A DNA stretch of 64,000 nucleotides from Pseudoalteromonas sp. S16_S37 (GTDB lineage: Bacteria > Pseudomonadota > Gammaproteobacteria > Enterobacterales > Alteromonadaceae). Positions 52,554-61,193 of this stretch are shown here, one piece after another (the stretch's first letter is position 1; each line of letters starts with the position of its first letter). The stretch covers positions 17,522-81,521 of the forward strand of contig NZ_JAAUWV010000017.1 of assembly GCF_014694405.1 (NCBI RefSeq). The letters are read 5' to 3'. A program made the translations under genes and the position numbers. The notes below the pieces were generated by a model that did not search any database, was not told where the DNA came from, and worked only from the letters and a program-made list of their open reading frames with translations.

Positions 52554-53147
52554 ATGGCTTTAGTTACCCCTCTTGCACAAGATGCAAACCCTGAAGTGGC
52601 AGAGCTGGCAAAGTTTTTCAATGAGACTTTAGGTTTTTGCCCTAATAGCGTTTTAACTATGCAGATCCGCCCTCATATTGCCAAAGCTTTCATTAATTTA
52701 AATAAAGCGGTAATGGAAAACCATGGCAGAGTAACCAGTGAACTAAAACGTCTGATTGGTTACATCACTAGCGCCAATACAGGTTGCAGATATTGTGAAG
52801 CACACACCATTTTGGCGGCAAAACGCTACGGTGGAGAAGACCTTCGTTTGCAAAATATTTGGCAGTTCCGTGATAGCGCACTATTCACTGACGCTGAAAA
52901 AGCGGCATTTGAGTTTGCCTTAGCCGCCTCAAGCGTGCCAAATGCTGTAGACGCAACAATTGAAGAGCAACTAAAAGCGCACTGGGATGACGGCGAAATA
53001 GTCGAGATTTTAGGCGTTATTTCTTTGTTTGGTTATTTAAATCGCTGGAACGATTCTATGGCCACAACACTTGAGCCTGGTGCAGTTGATGCGGGCGAAA
53101 CGTATTTAGCTCACAATCAATGGCAAGTGGGTAAACACCAGTTATAA
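52554..53147 (+). CDS. AhpD-like / carboxymuconolactone decarboxylase-family protein
   Basis: 197 residues. TGCRYCEAHTILAAKRYG gives the redox-active Cys-x-x-Cys-x-x-His of AhpD-type peroxidase-related enzymes. The N-terminal half has the RPHIAKAFINLNKAVM helix, and the C-terminal half a second helical segment (VEILGVISLFGYLNRWNDSMAT). It probably acts in peroxide or quinone detoxification under MarR control. It is a single-gene unit. Confidence 0.88.
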   Translation: MALVTPLAQDANPEVAELAKFFNETLGFCPNSVLTMQIRPHIAKAFINLNKAVMENHGRVTSELKRLIGYITSANTGCRYCEAHTILAAKRYGGEDLRLQNIWQFRDSALFTDAEKAAFEFALAASSVPNAVDATIEEQLKAHWDDGEIVEILGVISLFGYLNRWNDSMATTLEPGAVDAGETYLAHNQWQVGKHQL

Positions 53148-53342
53148 AACAGTTTGAACTTGCTGGGGTGTAATTTTATACATTAAAGCACTGATAATTA
53201 GAACAATAATTGCATGAGAGTCATGATCCAGCCTCATCGCAGTGCTCCCAGTAAGTTCATTTCATATAGAGGCACATTGTTTAATATGCGACGTAACCAT
53301 TTTCGCAACAGCCTCTAAGCCAATAATGCAGATATATAAAAA

Positions 53343-53363
53343 CCGCGCCTTTCATTGGCGCGG
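53343..53363 (-). terminator. Terminator after the RCC1-like gene
   Basis: CCGCGCC TTTCATT GGCGCGG, 7-bp GC-only stem. On the minus strand it is followed by TTTTT. Confidence 0.85.
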
Positions 53364-53381
53364 TATACAATATTAGAAAAT

Positions 53382-53657
53382 TTAATATTTAAAACGACTC
53401 GGTACAGTATCTGCTGCGTTGTTACGCCCACCACACACAATCCCTGTGTCATCTAAAGCGCAAACATACCAATAATCAAAGTCTATATCGATTGGGTTGA
53501 CCAGCTCTTGTATTTCGAACGGACCTATCACAGCAGGACGCGTAGACCAAGTTGATAAGCCACGCTCATCATATGAAAAAATGCCAGGGTAGCCATATCT
53601 CAGCGCTGTATGCGGCAAAATTTCTGGTACTTGTAAATCCGCGGCGGGTGCATCCCC
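53382..53657 (-). pseudogene. 3' part of the RCC1-repeat gene beyond an in-frame amber codon
   Basis: The 91 codons after the TAG at 53658-53660 stay open in the same frame and continue the repeat pattern (WYVCALDDTGIVCGGRNN), ending at a stop followed by the terminator. They have no start codon or ribosome site of their own at the boundary, so this is the separated tail of the upstream gene. Confidence 0.7.
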
Positions 53658-54635
53658 CTAGCACTTCACCCCTTCATCACCTTTAGCACACGCATAGTTG
53701 TACGCAACTATCAAATACGTTGGGTTTGTAAAAATAGGTACTTCAACCGCAAAAGTTGGCTTATTGTTTACCTTTTTAGCTCCCCAACAATCGATACCAT
53801 TATCATGTCGAATACAGGCGCCGTAACGGCCCACCTCAATATCACTTGGGTTTTTAAGTTCAGAGTACTTAGGCGGTGCGGTATTAACAGCACCTGGATT
53901 CCATTTGCCACTACTCCAACAAACAATTTCCCCACTATCAATTGCACAAAACGAGTCATTCTTGTGTGCAACGAATATTCTTTGCGGATCTGTGAAAGTG
54001 AGTCCACGAGGTAGTGGTTTCCAAAGTGAATCAACTTTGTCGCGTGAGTGCCTGTTTTCCCAACACTTAACTTCTTTACCTACAATCGCACAGCCAGCTT
54101 TGTTGTTCAAAGCAATATCTCTAATATCGAAAATAGGCTCAGGAGTAGGCATATATTGAGTACCGTCAGTGAGTTTCCAACATAAAGTACCTGTCATATC
54201 TGTGCCACAAGCAATATCATGACTCACATCTACATCGATAATGCGACTTTTCTTTTCGAATGTAACACTGTCGCTCAAAATTTGGCTATTTTGTTGATTG
54301 TAAACGCTATAATGATAACTATAACTACCACGAGGGAAACTGGCCGGTACATCAAGCAACATATTGCTATCTTGATAACTTTCACCCGGTGCCAAATATA
54401 CCTCCGCTGGCAGAGCATCTACGTATGTTTTACCATCAGGAAAAATAAGGTGGCTATACACTTTAATTGCGGCATTATCAGTACCTGTGTTAGTTACGCT
54501 CTTTTGTACTTCAAGCACACCGCCTTCTTTTTTTATCGAAGGGTTTTCTGCTTGAGTGCTAAGCTCAACATTAAGTTGAGCGTGCGCTGATAGGGCAGCA
54601 AAAGCCACTCCCGAAACGAGGATTTGAAACTTCAT
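53658..54635 (-). CDS. Secreted RCC1-repeat protein, cut by a TAG codon
   Basis: 325 residues with a signal peptide (KFQILVSGVAFAALSAHA) and good ribosome site. An N-terminal Ig-like domain (about 20-125) is followed by RCC1/BLIP-type repeats of the form C-(A/G)-x-D-x-G-x-x-C-W: ACGTDMTGTLCW, GCAIVGKEVKCW, FCAIDSGEIVCW, ACIRHDNGIDCWG. The fifth repeat reads ACAKGDEGVKC then TAG then Gly, exactly where Trp (TGG) stands in the others, so a TGG to TAG change has truncated it. The full product would be 417 residues. Confidence 0.8.
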   Translation of the reverse strand: MKFQILVSGVAFAALSAHAQLNVELSTQAENPSIKKEGGVLEVQKSVTNTGTDNAAIKVYSHLIFPDGKTYVDALPAEVYLAPGESYQDSNMLLDVPASFPRGSYSYHYSVYNQQNSQILSDSVTFEKKSRIIDVDVSHDIACGTDMTGTLCWKLTDGTQYMPTPEPIFDIRDIALNNKAGCAIVGKEVKCWENRHSRDKVDSLWKPLPRGLTFTDPQRIFVAHKNDSFCAIDSGEIVCWSSGKWNPGAVNTAPPKYSELKNPSDIEVGRYGACIRHDNGIDCWGAKKVNNKPTFAVEVPIFTNPTYLIVAYNYACAKGDEGVKC

Positions 54636-55173
54636 TGTTTACTCCAAGAAAATCAATATAAACTGCCGGTGTTTAACAGGTTAGTACCCATAAAACCAAC
54701 AAACTAATTGTACATAAAATTTATCCCATATAAATCATAAAGTTATAAAAATTCGCATTTCTTACCTTAGTTTCTTCCTGTGATATCGAGCACGACAAAA
54801 CACCCCGCTTGAGTAACACCTACTAATCACTCAATTGTTATAATCAGATTCCCCATACACCCAACATTATGAATTGAACCGACCATATATCTTTAATCTC
54901 TGTGCGATAACAATTAAAAATTATGCAAATTTGCTGAATATTAATTAATCTTGTGAAACATTTATTCACTGAGTACGTAAAAATTATTAAAAAAATATAA
55001 AAATTCACCATTCTACTATATTTTAAATCAAAGCATGATTAGAATGCGTAAAATTTCAATTTATGTGAATACTAATTCAAAAGTTGTTTTGTGGCAGGCT
55101 TGTTCCCTGCCGTTATTTATGCTTTTCTTTGTGAGCATAAAAACAACAACACACCAATGGGGATGCAAAAATC
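54636..55173. other. Long AT-rich promoter/leader region of the TonB receptor gene
   Basis: 538 bp between divergent genes. The last 80 bp hold two hairpins: GGCAGG/CCTGCC (55093-55111) and TTTATGCT/AGCATAAA (55116-55141), ending 32 bp before the receptor ATG. They may form a regulatory leader. No gene was seen. Confidence 0.5.
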
Positions 55174-57615
55174 ATGTTCAAACCAAGCTTACTTTCATTA
55201 GCTGTGTCTAGTGCACTTACTAGTGCGCTGCTAATTCCTAATCTAGCTCAAGCCGATGACGCTCAAGCTAAGCAAGACAAGTCACTTGAAGTAATTCAGA
55301 TAACCGCAACAAGGCGTGCAGGTTCAATCCAAGAAGCACCATTGAATATTACAGCCCTTGATAGCGACGTAATGAGTGACCAAAATATTGGCGAATTAGC
55401 GGATGTAGCTCGCTGGGTTCCTGGTCTCACAGTGACCGATCAAGGTGGTCGTTCCGGCTCACCTATCATAGTCAGGGGATTGAATACAAATTCATCTGGG
55501 CCTAATTCGGATGGCGGTACAGTGGCTACTTACATCAATGAAATACCTGTCGCTATCGACATGCGACTAACCGATGTTGAGCGTGTAGAAGTCCTCATTG
55601 GCCCTCAAGGTACATTGTATGGTGCAGGTACTTTAGGCGGCGCAATTCGTTACATGCTTAAAAGCCCCGAATTAGACCTAACTACAGGCAAGGTATACGG
55701 TGATGTGTTTCAAGTCAGCGAAAGCGATTCATTGGGTGGCGAGTCAGGCTTTATTTTTAATACTCCTATCATCGAAGACAAATTAGCAGTACGCGCTAGC
55801 GCGAACTTTTATATAGATCCAGGCTTTATCGATTACAACTACGTTGTGCGTGATGCTGGTGTTTCAATGCCAGACCCTGATTGGTCAAATCAAAGTGAAG
55901 TTGACCAGAATTTACGCAAAGCAAAAGACAATAATGGTGAAACAACCAAAACCGGCAGGATCTCACTTCGCTGGATGCCTAACGATTGGCTTGATGGCAC
56001 GATTAACTACTTTTATCAAAAACAACAAAGCGAAGGTCGTTCTATCGTTCACCACGGCGCGCTTAACTCAAATAATGGCTTAAATTCTAAAATTGGTAAG
56101 TATGAATCAGCATACCGCTATGAAGAGCCAAGAGACAAAACTGACTCATTATTAAGCTTAGAGGTTAAGGCAGACTTAGGTTTTGCAGAGCTAGTGTCTG
56201 CAACTGGTTTTTCCGAATTTGATGCGGATGGTCAGCGCGACCAAACCGACCTTCTGATCCGCTTAGCTTATGGCTATGAAGAGTTTCCATCATTCTCATC
56301 TTTTACCCGTGAACTTGAAGAAGAAGAAAACTTTACCCAAGAGATCCGCTTAGTGTCGCAAGGCGACTCTGATTGGAACTGGATCGTTGGCGGTTTTTAC
56401 AATAAACGCAAATCAGATGCATCAAGTAAAGAATACACACCGGGTTTTAGCCAATTCGCAGTAGAAAACTTAGGTGGCGTGCAAATTCGCCCTGATAGCT
56501 TAGAGTATTATTCTATTGACCGAAGTGAAATTACTGAACAAGCCATTTTTGGCGAAGTGGGTTACAAAGCCAGCGACAAGCTCACCATTACCGTGGGTGC
56601 TCGACTTTATGAGTATGAAATTGAAACGCAATCAGCAGTAGATTTTCCTTTGAGCAACACCGTCTACAGTGGCGCAGCGCAAGATGCCGTAACGTTTGAT
56701 TTCAAAGGAAGACCTGATGACGACAGTGGTAACCTATTTAAATTTAATGCCAGTTATCAGTTCACGGATACCATCATGGCATACGCGACCGTAAGTGAAG
56801 GGTTTCGTATTGGTGGTGTAAACGCAATTGATGAATGCCCAGATCCAATTCCTGTTGGCCAACAAAAGGGCTGTGTTAAGCCTCAAGAAAGGATTTATAA
56901 AGCTGATACCACAACCAACTATGAATTAGGTTTAAAGAGCACTTGGCTAAAAAACCGTTTCCACTTCAATGCTGCATTATTTAACGTCGACTGGGAAGAT
57001 GCTCAGGTAAGTGGGGCTACTGAAATTGGTCAACTGCCGTACACCACTAACGCAGGCTCTGCAAACGCCAAAGGCGTTGAAGTAGCAACGCGCGCCATGC
57101 TAACGGATTCAATTACAGCTTATGCAACATACGCCTACACCAAAGTTGAGCTAACCAAGGATGCACCAACGCTATTCAATACCGATGGTAAAGATGGTGG
57201 TATGGACGGCGATAGATTACCAGGCTCGCCAGAGCACCAGTTTTCTTTGGGGATAAACTACCAAACTGAGATCCTCAACGATAAACTACTCGACATCAAC
57301 TATGGACTGACTGCACAAAGCGATATTATTTCGAAAGTGGGATTGCATGACAGTGGGGAGACATTACCAGGGTACTCGCTAAGTAATTTATCAGCAAAAA
57401 TTACTGGTGATCAGTGGTCAACCACGCTGTATATCAATAACTTGTTTAATAAATATACGTATACATCTGTTCGTCGTAGCAATGCAGATATTGTGCCTTA
57501 CGACTCGGTAACAGACACTGGTACTAACGGTGCCGATATTCAGCGCAACTACGGGCACTATATCAATCGCCCTCTGACTATCGGTGTTAAGTTCGACTAT
57601 CAATTTGAACTATAA
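55174..57615 (+). CDS. TonB-dependent outer-membrane receptor
   Basis: 813 residues. Signal peptide (ends NLAQA), TonB box-like SLEVIQITATR (about 37-47), plug domain (about 55-170; IIVRGLNTNSS, VERVEVLIGPQGTLYGAGTLGGAIRY split as EVLIGPQGTLYGAG), and a 22-strand barrel ending NRPLTIGVKFDYQFEL with a terminal hydrophobic residue after Phe. It is of the IacA/FyuA-like group often tied to sugar or siderophore uptake. The substrate is unknown. The next gene is a TPR sulfotransferase, a pairing that recurs in Alteromonadales. Confidence 0.93.
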   Translation: MFKPSLLSLAVSSALTSALLIPNLAQADDAQAKQDKSLEVIQITATRRAGSIQEAPLNITALDSDVMSDQNIGELADVARWVPGLTVTDQGGRSGSPIIVRGLNTNSSGPNSDGGTVATYINEIPVAIDMRLTDVERVEVLIGPQGTLYGAGTLGGAIRYMLKSPELDLTTGKVYGDVFQVSESDSLGGESGFIFNTPIIEDKLAVRASANFYIDPGFIDYNYVVRDAGVSMPDPDWSNQSEVDQNLRKAKDNNGETTKTGRISLRWMPNDWLDGTINYFYQKQQSEGRSIVHHGALNSNNGLNSKIGKYESAYRYEEPRDKTDSLLSLEVKADLGFAELVSATGFSEFDADGQRDQTDLLIRLAYGYEEFPSFSSFTRELEEEENFTQEIRLVSQGDSDWNWIVGGFYNKRKSDASSKEYTPGFSQFAVENLGGVQIRPDSLEYYSIDRSEITEQAIFGEVGYKASDKLTITVGARLYEYEIETQSAVDFPLSNTVYSGAAQDAVTFDFKGRPDDDSGNLFKFNASYQFTDTIMAYATVSEGFRIGGVNAIDECPDPIPVGQQKGCVKPQERIYKADTTTNYELGLKSTWLKNRFHFNAALFNVDWEDAQVSGATEIGQLPYTTNAGSANAKGVEVATRAMLTDSITAYATYAYTKVELTKDAPTLFNTDGKDGGMDGDRLPGSPEHQFSLGINYQTEILNDKLLDINYGLTAQSDIISKVGLHDSGETLPGYSLSNLSAKITGDQWSTTLYINNLFNKYTYTSVRRSNADIVPYDSVTDTGTNGADIQRNYGHYINRPLTIGVKFDYQFEL

Positions 57616-57635
57616 CCAAGATATCGTTACGCTAG

Positions 57636-57665
57636 AGGCTCAAACCTAGTTTGAGCCTTTTTTAT
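57636..57665 (+). terminator. Intrinsic terminator after the TonB receptor gene
   Basis: AGGCTCAAAC CTA GTTTGAGCCT followed by T-rich sequence; perfect 10-bp stem. Confidence 0.92.
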
Positions 57666-57686
57666 TTTCAATAAGAATAATGACTT

Positions 57687-59264
57687 ATGACGCTCAGTAT
57701 CAACCAGCTACACCAAAATGCCATAAAAGCGCTAAACCAAGGCGACATACAGCAAGCACACCAATATCTTGTGTCTATTGTGCAGACAGAGCCCCAACAT
57801 GCCGATGCTTACTTTTTGCTGGCGATGATCAACGTACAAGTTGGTCAAGTTAAAAAAGCCATTGCCTTGATTGAAAAAGCACTAGAATTTGACAACAACA
57901 CTGAGTACTTGGCACAGCTTGCAAAATGCTATGCCCTTGATGGGCAACTTGAACAAGCCAAAGCGACTGCAACTCAAGTAAACTTAGCAGCCGTGAATAG
58001 CGCACTGACGGCAGATACGCTAGGTGTTGCAATGAGCCATATTGGGTTACACGAACAGGCTATGTCCTTTTACAAAAAAGCACTGGAAATCACACAGACT
58101 AACCCACAGTTTTACTACAACTACGGTGTGTGCGCTAAATTTTTAGGAGACTTCGCTCAGGCCGAGCAAGCCTTTGAAAAAGCAATACAAATTAACCCAA
58201 CACATCACCAAGCACATTTTGCGCTTTCCGACCTCATTAAAGCGACCAATGACAGCAACCATTTAGAACGCTTAAACAGCGTTTTTTCAAACATATCGCA
58301 CCCAGACGCTCAACTGCATATTGGTCACGCTTTGGCAAAAGAGTATCAAGATTTAAAACAATATGATCAAGCGTTTGAAGCGTTAAATATGGGAAAGAAA
58401 GCCAAGCTCAAACAAGCCCGCTTCGATAACGATGCATCCACTAAGTTGTTTGCACATATAAAAACGCTGAGTGAGGAACACAAGCAAATTAGTCAGATTG
58501 GACACAACAGTAACGAACCCATTTTTGTGTTAGGTATGCCACGCTCTGGTACCACATTGGTAGAACGCATTTTATCAAGCCATTCAGATGTCATGTCAGC
58601 GGGAGAGCTACAAGATTTTGGCATATGCACCAAACGGTTGGCCCAAACTAAAACACCACATGTGCTAGATAACACAACACTTGATGCAGCATACCAACTG
58701 GATTTCGGGCAACTTGGGCAAGCCTACCTTGATGCCACCCGTGTGGTCACGGGCAATAGCGCACATTTTATTGATAAATTGCCATTTAACTTTTTCTATG
58801 TCGATTTAATACGTAAAGCATTACCAAACGCCAAAATCGTCTGCTTGCTGCGTAACCCATTAGATACTTGCATTGGTAATTACCGACAGCTATTTACGAT
58901 TAATAATCCATACTATCGTTATTCTCTCAGTCTTATGGACACCGCCAAGTTTTATGCGCGCTTTTATCATCTGATGCAGCATTGGCAAGCGCTGCATGGC
59001 AGTCACTTTAAACTGCTGCAATATGAGTCACTCGTTAATAATCCTGAGCATCACATTCGTGATTTACTTAATTTTTGCGACTTACCATGGCAAAGCCAGT
59101 GCATAGATTTTCATTTAAATACCACACCCGTATCTACAGCCAGTAAAGTACAAGTGAGAGAGCCTCTCAATAGTAAATCCATCGGTCGATGGCGCAACTT
59201 TGAATCACATTTAGAAGAAGTTATAAATTACCTTACGAGTCAAGATATTCCAATTTCTGAATAA
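57687..59264 (+). CDS. TPR-repeat sulfotransferase-family protein
   Basis: 525 residues. The N-terminal half is TPR repeats (for example ADAYFLLAMINVQVGQVKKA, PQFYYNYGVCAKFLGDFAQA). The C-terminal half is a sulfotransferase with the PAPS P-loop PIFVLGMPRSGTTLVERIL (about 274-292) and a 3'-phosphate motif region RNPLDTCIGNYRQ. There is no signal peptide. It transfers sulfate from PAPS to an unknown acceptor; the TPR part may bind a protein partner. Its position behind the receptor gene suggests a linked function, but the terminator between them argues for a separate transcript. Confidence 0.87.
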   Translation: MTLSINQLHQNAIKALNQGDIQQAHQYLVSIVQTEPQHADAYFLLAMINVQVGQVKKAIALIEKALEFDNNTEYLAQLAKCYALDGQLEQAKATATQVNLAAVNSALTADTLGVAMSHIGLHEQAMSFYKKALEITQTNPQFYYNYGVCAKFLGDFAQAEQAFEKAIQINPTHHQAHFALSDLIKATNDSNHLERLNSVFSNISHPDAQLHIGHALAKEYQDLKQYDQAFEALNMGKKAKLKQARFDNDASTKLFAHIKTLSEEHKQISQIGHNSNEPIFVLGMPRSGTTLVERILSSHSDVMSAGELQDFGICTKRLAQTKTPHVLDNTTLDAAYQLDFGQLGQAYLDATRVVTGNSAHFIDKLPFNFFYVDLIRKALPNAKIVCLLRNPLDTCIGNYRQLFTINNPYYRYSLSLMDTAKFYARFYHLMQHWQALHGSHFKLLQYESLVNNPEHHIRDLLNFCDLPWQSQCIDFHLNTTPVSTASKVQVREPLNSKSIGRWRNFESHLEEVINYLTSQDIPISE

Positions 59265-59375
59265 AATAGCGCCTAAAATAGCATTTTGAAAATTATAGGT
59301 TGGTTTATTTAAATAGACTTACGGCCTGAATAATTAAATTAAAGTAAAGCTGAGCGACTGCCCAGCTTTCTATGT

Positions 59376-59747
59376 ATGCATCATTACCACGAAGCGGGTA
59401 TTGCAACTGAAGGCGTTAAAAACGTCGCCATGGTATTTGTGGGTGTTGTGTTTGTGATCAACTCTCTTGATTCACTCATTCGCCTATACACAGACAACCT
59501 AAACCTAACAGTACAGCGTTTAGGTATGCGTAACTACATGTTATTTAACATAGTCGCACTATCATTGTTAACTTTATTGTTTAAGCTTGAGTTTTTGCAA
59601 ATTCAATGGGTTGGCGCACTTGTCATCGGTTTGTTTTTCTCCTGTGTTATTTACATTGGGTACAACAAGCTTAAAACTGTGAGCCAAATAGATAGCTCCG
59701 CTAAAGATAACAAAATTGACTACAGCAAAATAGAAACTGCTAGCTAA
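59376..59747 (+). pseudogene. C-terminal remnant of a BCCT-type transporter
   Basis: 123 residues with about three membrane helices. MVFVGVVFVINSLDSLIRLYTDNLNL resembles the C-terminal helices of BCCT (choline/betaine/carnitine) transporters, normally about 500 residues or more. The first nine or so helices are missing: a hairpin (AAAGCTG/CAGCTTT, 59346-59369) and the sulfotransferase gene sit where they should be. It is followed after 13 bp by the TorF-like porin gene. It looks like a 5' deletion scar; an ATG happens to open the remaining frame. Confidence 0.6.
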
Positions 59748-59760
59748 GGAATACAACATA

Positions 59761-60459
59761 ATGACAACATCAAAAACTTTACTACTGAGTGCACTAGCAC
59801 TTGCCTCAAGCCAAGCAATGGCAAACTTGTCGACAACGATTACTGCTGCTTCTGATTACAGCTTTAATGGTGTCAGTCAAACTAAAGAAGACCCTGCGTT
59901 GCAAGGCAGTCTTGACTATGCATTTAGCGATGGCGTGTATGTGGGCTCTTGGGCGTCGAATGTCGATTTTGCTAACAAGACTGACATCGAGTGGGACTTT
60001 TATGTCGGTAAATATGTAGCACTTAACGACAACTGGAGTATTGATTACGGTATCGCCTATTACAGCTACCATGGTGGCACTAATTCAAGTCATGGTAATT
60101 ACCCTGAAGTATATTCAAAGTTTGGCTTTGCCAACTCATTAGGGCAAACAGAGTTTAACTTTTGGTATAGCTGGGATTACTTTGGTAAAGGCGCAGACCA
60201 CACTATTGCCATGATTGCTCACAGCATTGAAGTTGCGCCAGGGCATACGCTACGTGCAAGCTTTGATGTATCAAACTCTTTAGATGGTAATAAATACATG
60301 TGGGATGCAGGAGATAAGTCTTACACGCACTATCGCTTAGCTTACCAAACAAACTATGCCGGTTTTGATATTGAAATGGCGGCAGAGAACACCAGCTTAG
60401 AGTACGACACGGCTGATGAGCGTGTTGTATTTAGCGTTTCTCGCACATTTAATCTGTAA
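59761..60459 (+). CDS. TorF-family putative outer-membrane porin
   Basis: 232 residues. Signal peptide (LLLSALALASSQAMA), then LSTTITAASDYSFNGVSQT and DPALQGSLDYAF, the diagnostic opening of TorF/TIGR02001 proteins. Amphipathic beta strands follow, and the last strand RVVFSVSRTFNL ends in an outer-membrane C-terminal pattern. In related genomes it lies next to transporter genes, here the broken BCCT gene. A strong terminator follows. Confidence 0.88.
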   Translation: MTTSKTLLLSALALASSQAMANLSTTITAASDYSFNGVSQTKEDPALQGSLDYAFSDGVYVGSWASNVDFANKTDIEWDFYVGKYVALNDNWSIDYGIAYYSYHGGTNSSHGNYPEVYSKFGFANSLGQTEFNFWYSWDYFGKGADHTIAMIAHSIEVAPGHTLRASFDVSNSLDGNKYMWDAGDKSYTHYRLAYQTNYAGFDIEMAAENTSLEYDTADERVVFSVSRTFNL

Positions 60460-60488
60460 AAAATACAAGCCTCCTACTACTTGTAATC

Positions 60489-60515
60489 AAGGCCAAGCAA
60501 AAGCTTGGCCTTTTT
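60489..60515 (+). terminator. Intrinsic terminator after the TorF-like gene
   Basis: AAGGCCAAGC AAAA GCTTGGCCTT then TTTC; perfect 10-bp stem. Confidence 0.93.
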
Positions 60516-60578
60516 CATTTTTCCTGTATAGGATATCGGCGGATTTTAAAAAACACCTCATAAGGAATAAGGAAAGCA

Positions 60579-61100
60579 ATGAGAAATTCAACCGTTTTAG
60601 TATCCGCCCTGCTATTTGCGGCAACTGCTAACGCAGCTGTAGAAGCAAGTTTTGGGGAAACTCAAGAGCTACTAACTAACGAAGATGTAAAAACACTTCA
60701 TATCGTAGATATCAACGCTGATAACAGAAAAGATCTGGTATGGGTTACCAATTCAGGAAGCGTTAAGTACAAGCTTAAAAACAATGACGCGTTAGCCTCA
60801 CTTGAAACTTTGCCGGGCACTCGTTGGAGACTTGAATACGATAACCGTAGCGATGTAAAGTTTATCGACTTTACTGCTGAGGGCGGTACCGTCACCACTC
60901 ATGACAATAAAATTTATAAAATATCAGCGATCACAATGAACGATTTGGGCAAGTTGGACTTTTGTACACCTCTGTACACTGGTTTAAACAGAACAGAGTG
61001 CGCTTGGCATTATAATGTGACTGATATTCTACCAAATATAATCAAAGGCGTTGACGAACGTTTAGGTGATACTTGGACAGCCTATAAACTCGTAAACTAA
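60579..61100 (+). CDS. Secreted protein of unknown function
   Basis: 173 residues with ribosome site AAGGAA and a signal peptide (NSTVLVSALLFAATANA). The mature part has an FG-GAP/VCBS-like loop (HIVDINADNRKDLVWVT) and beta-rich sequence to the end, with two Cys (FCTPLY, TECAW) that may form a disulfide. No enzyme motif. It lies directly upstream of the IS element, which does not interrupt it. Confidence 0.65.
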   Translation: MRNSTVLVSALLFAATANAAVEASFGETQELLTNEDVKTLHIVDINADNRKDLVWVTNSGSVKYKLKNNDALASLETLPGTRWRLEYDNRSDVKFIDFTAEGGTVTTHDNKIYKISAITMNDLGKLDFCTPLYTGLNRTECAWHYNVTDILPNIIKGVDERLGDTWTAYKLVN

Positions 61101-61193
61101 TGTGATATCAGCTCCTGTCCAAATTTAGTTGGATGGGAGTTTCCCCCATCATTTACTTAGCCGGTTTTATTCGCACCAACAGAGGTTAAATAG

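Noticed and set aside
55163..55201. 12-codon leader peptide (ATG at 55163) overlapping the TonB receptor start
   Set aside because: No ribosome site of its own and no attenuator-type codon run.
61100..61193. Possibility that the ISAs1 element disrupted the secreted-protein gene at 60579
   Set aside because: That gene has its own stop at 61100, 93 bp before the element, and the target was an intergenic palindrome.
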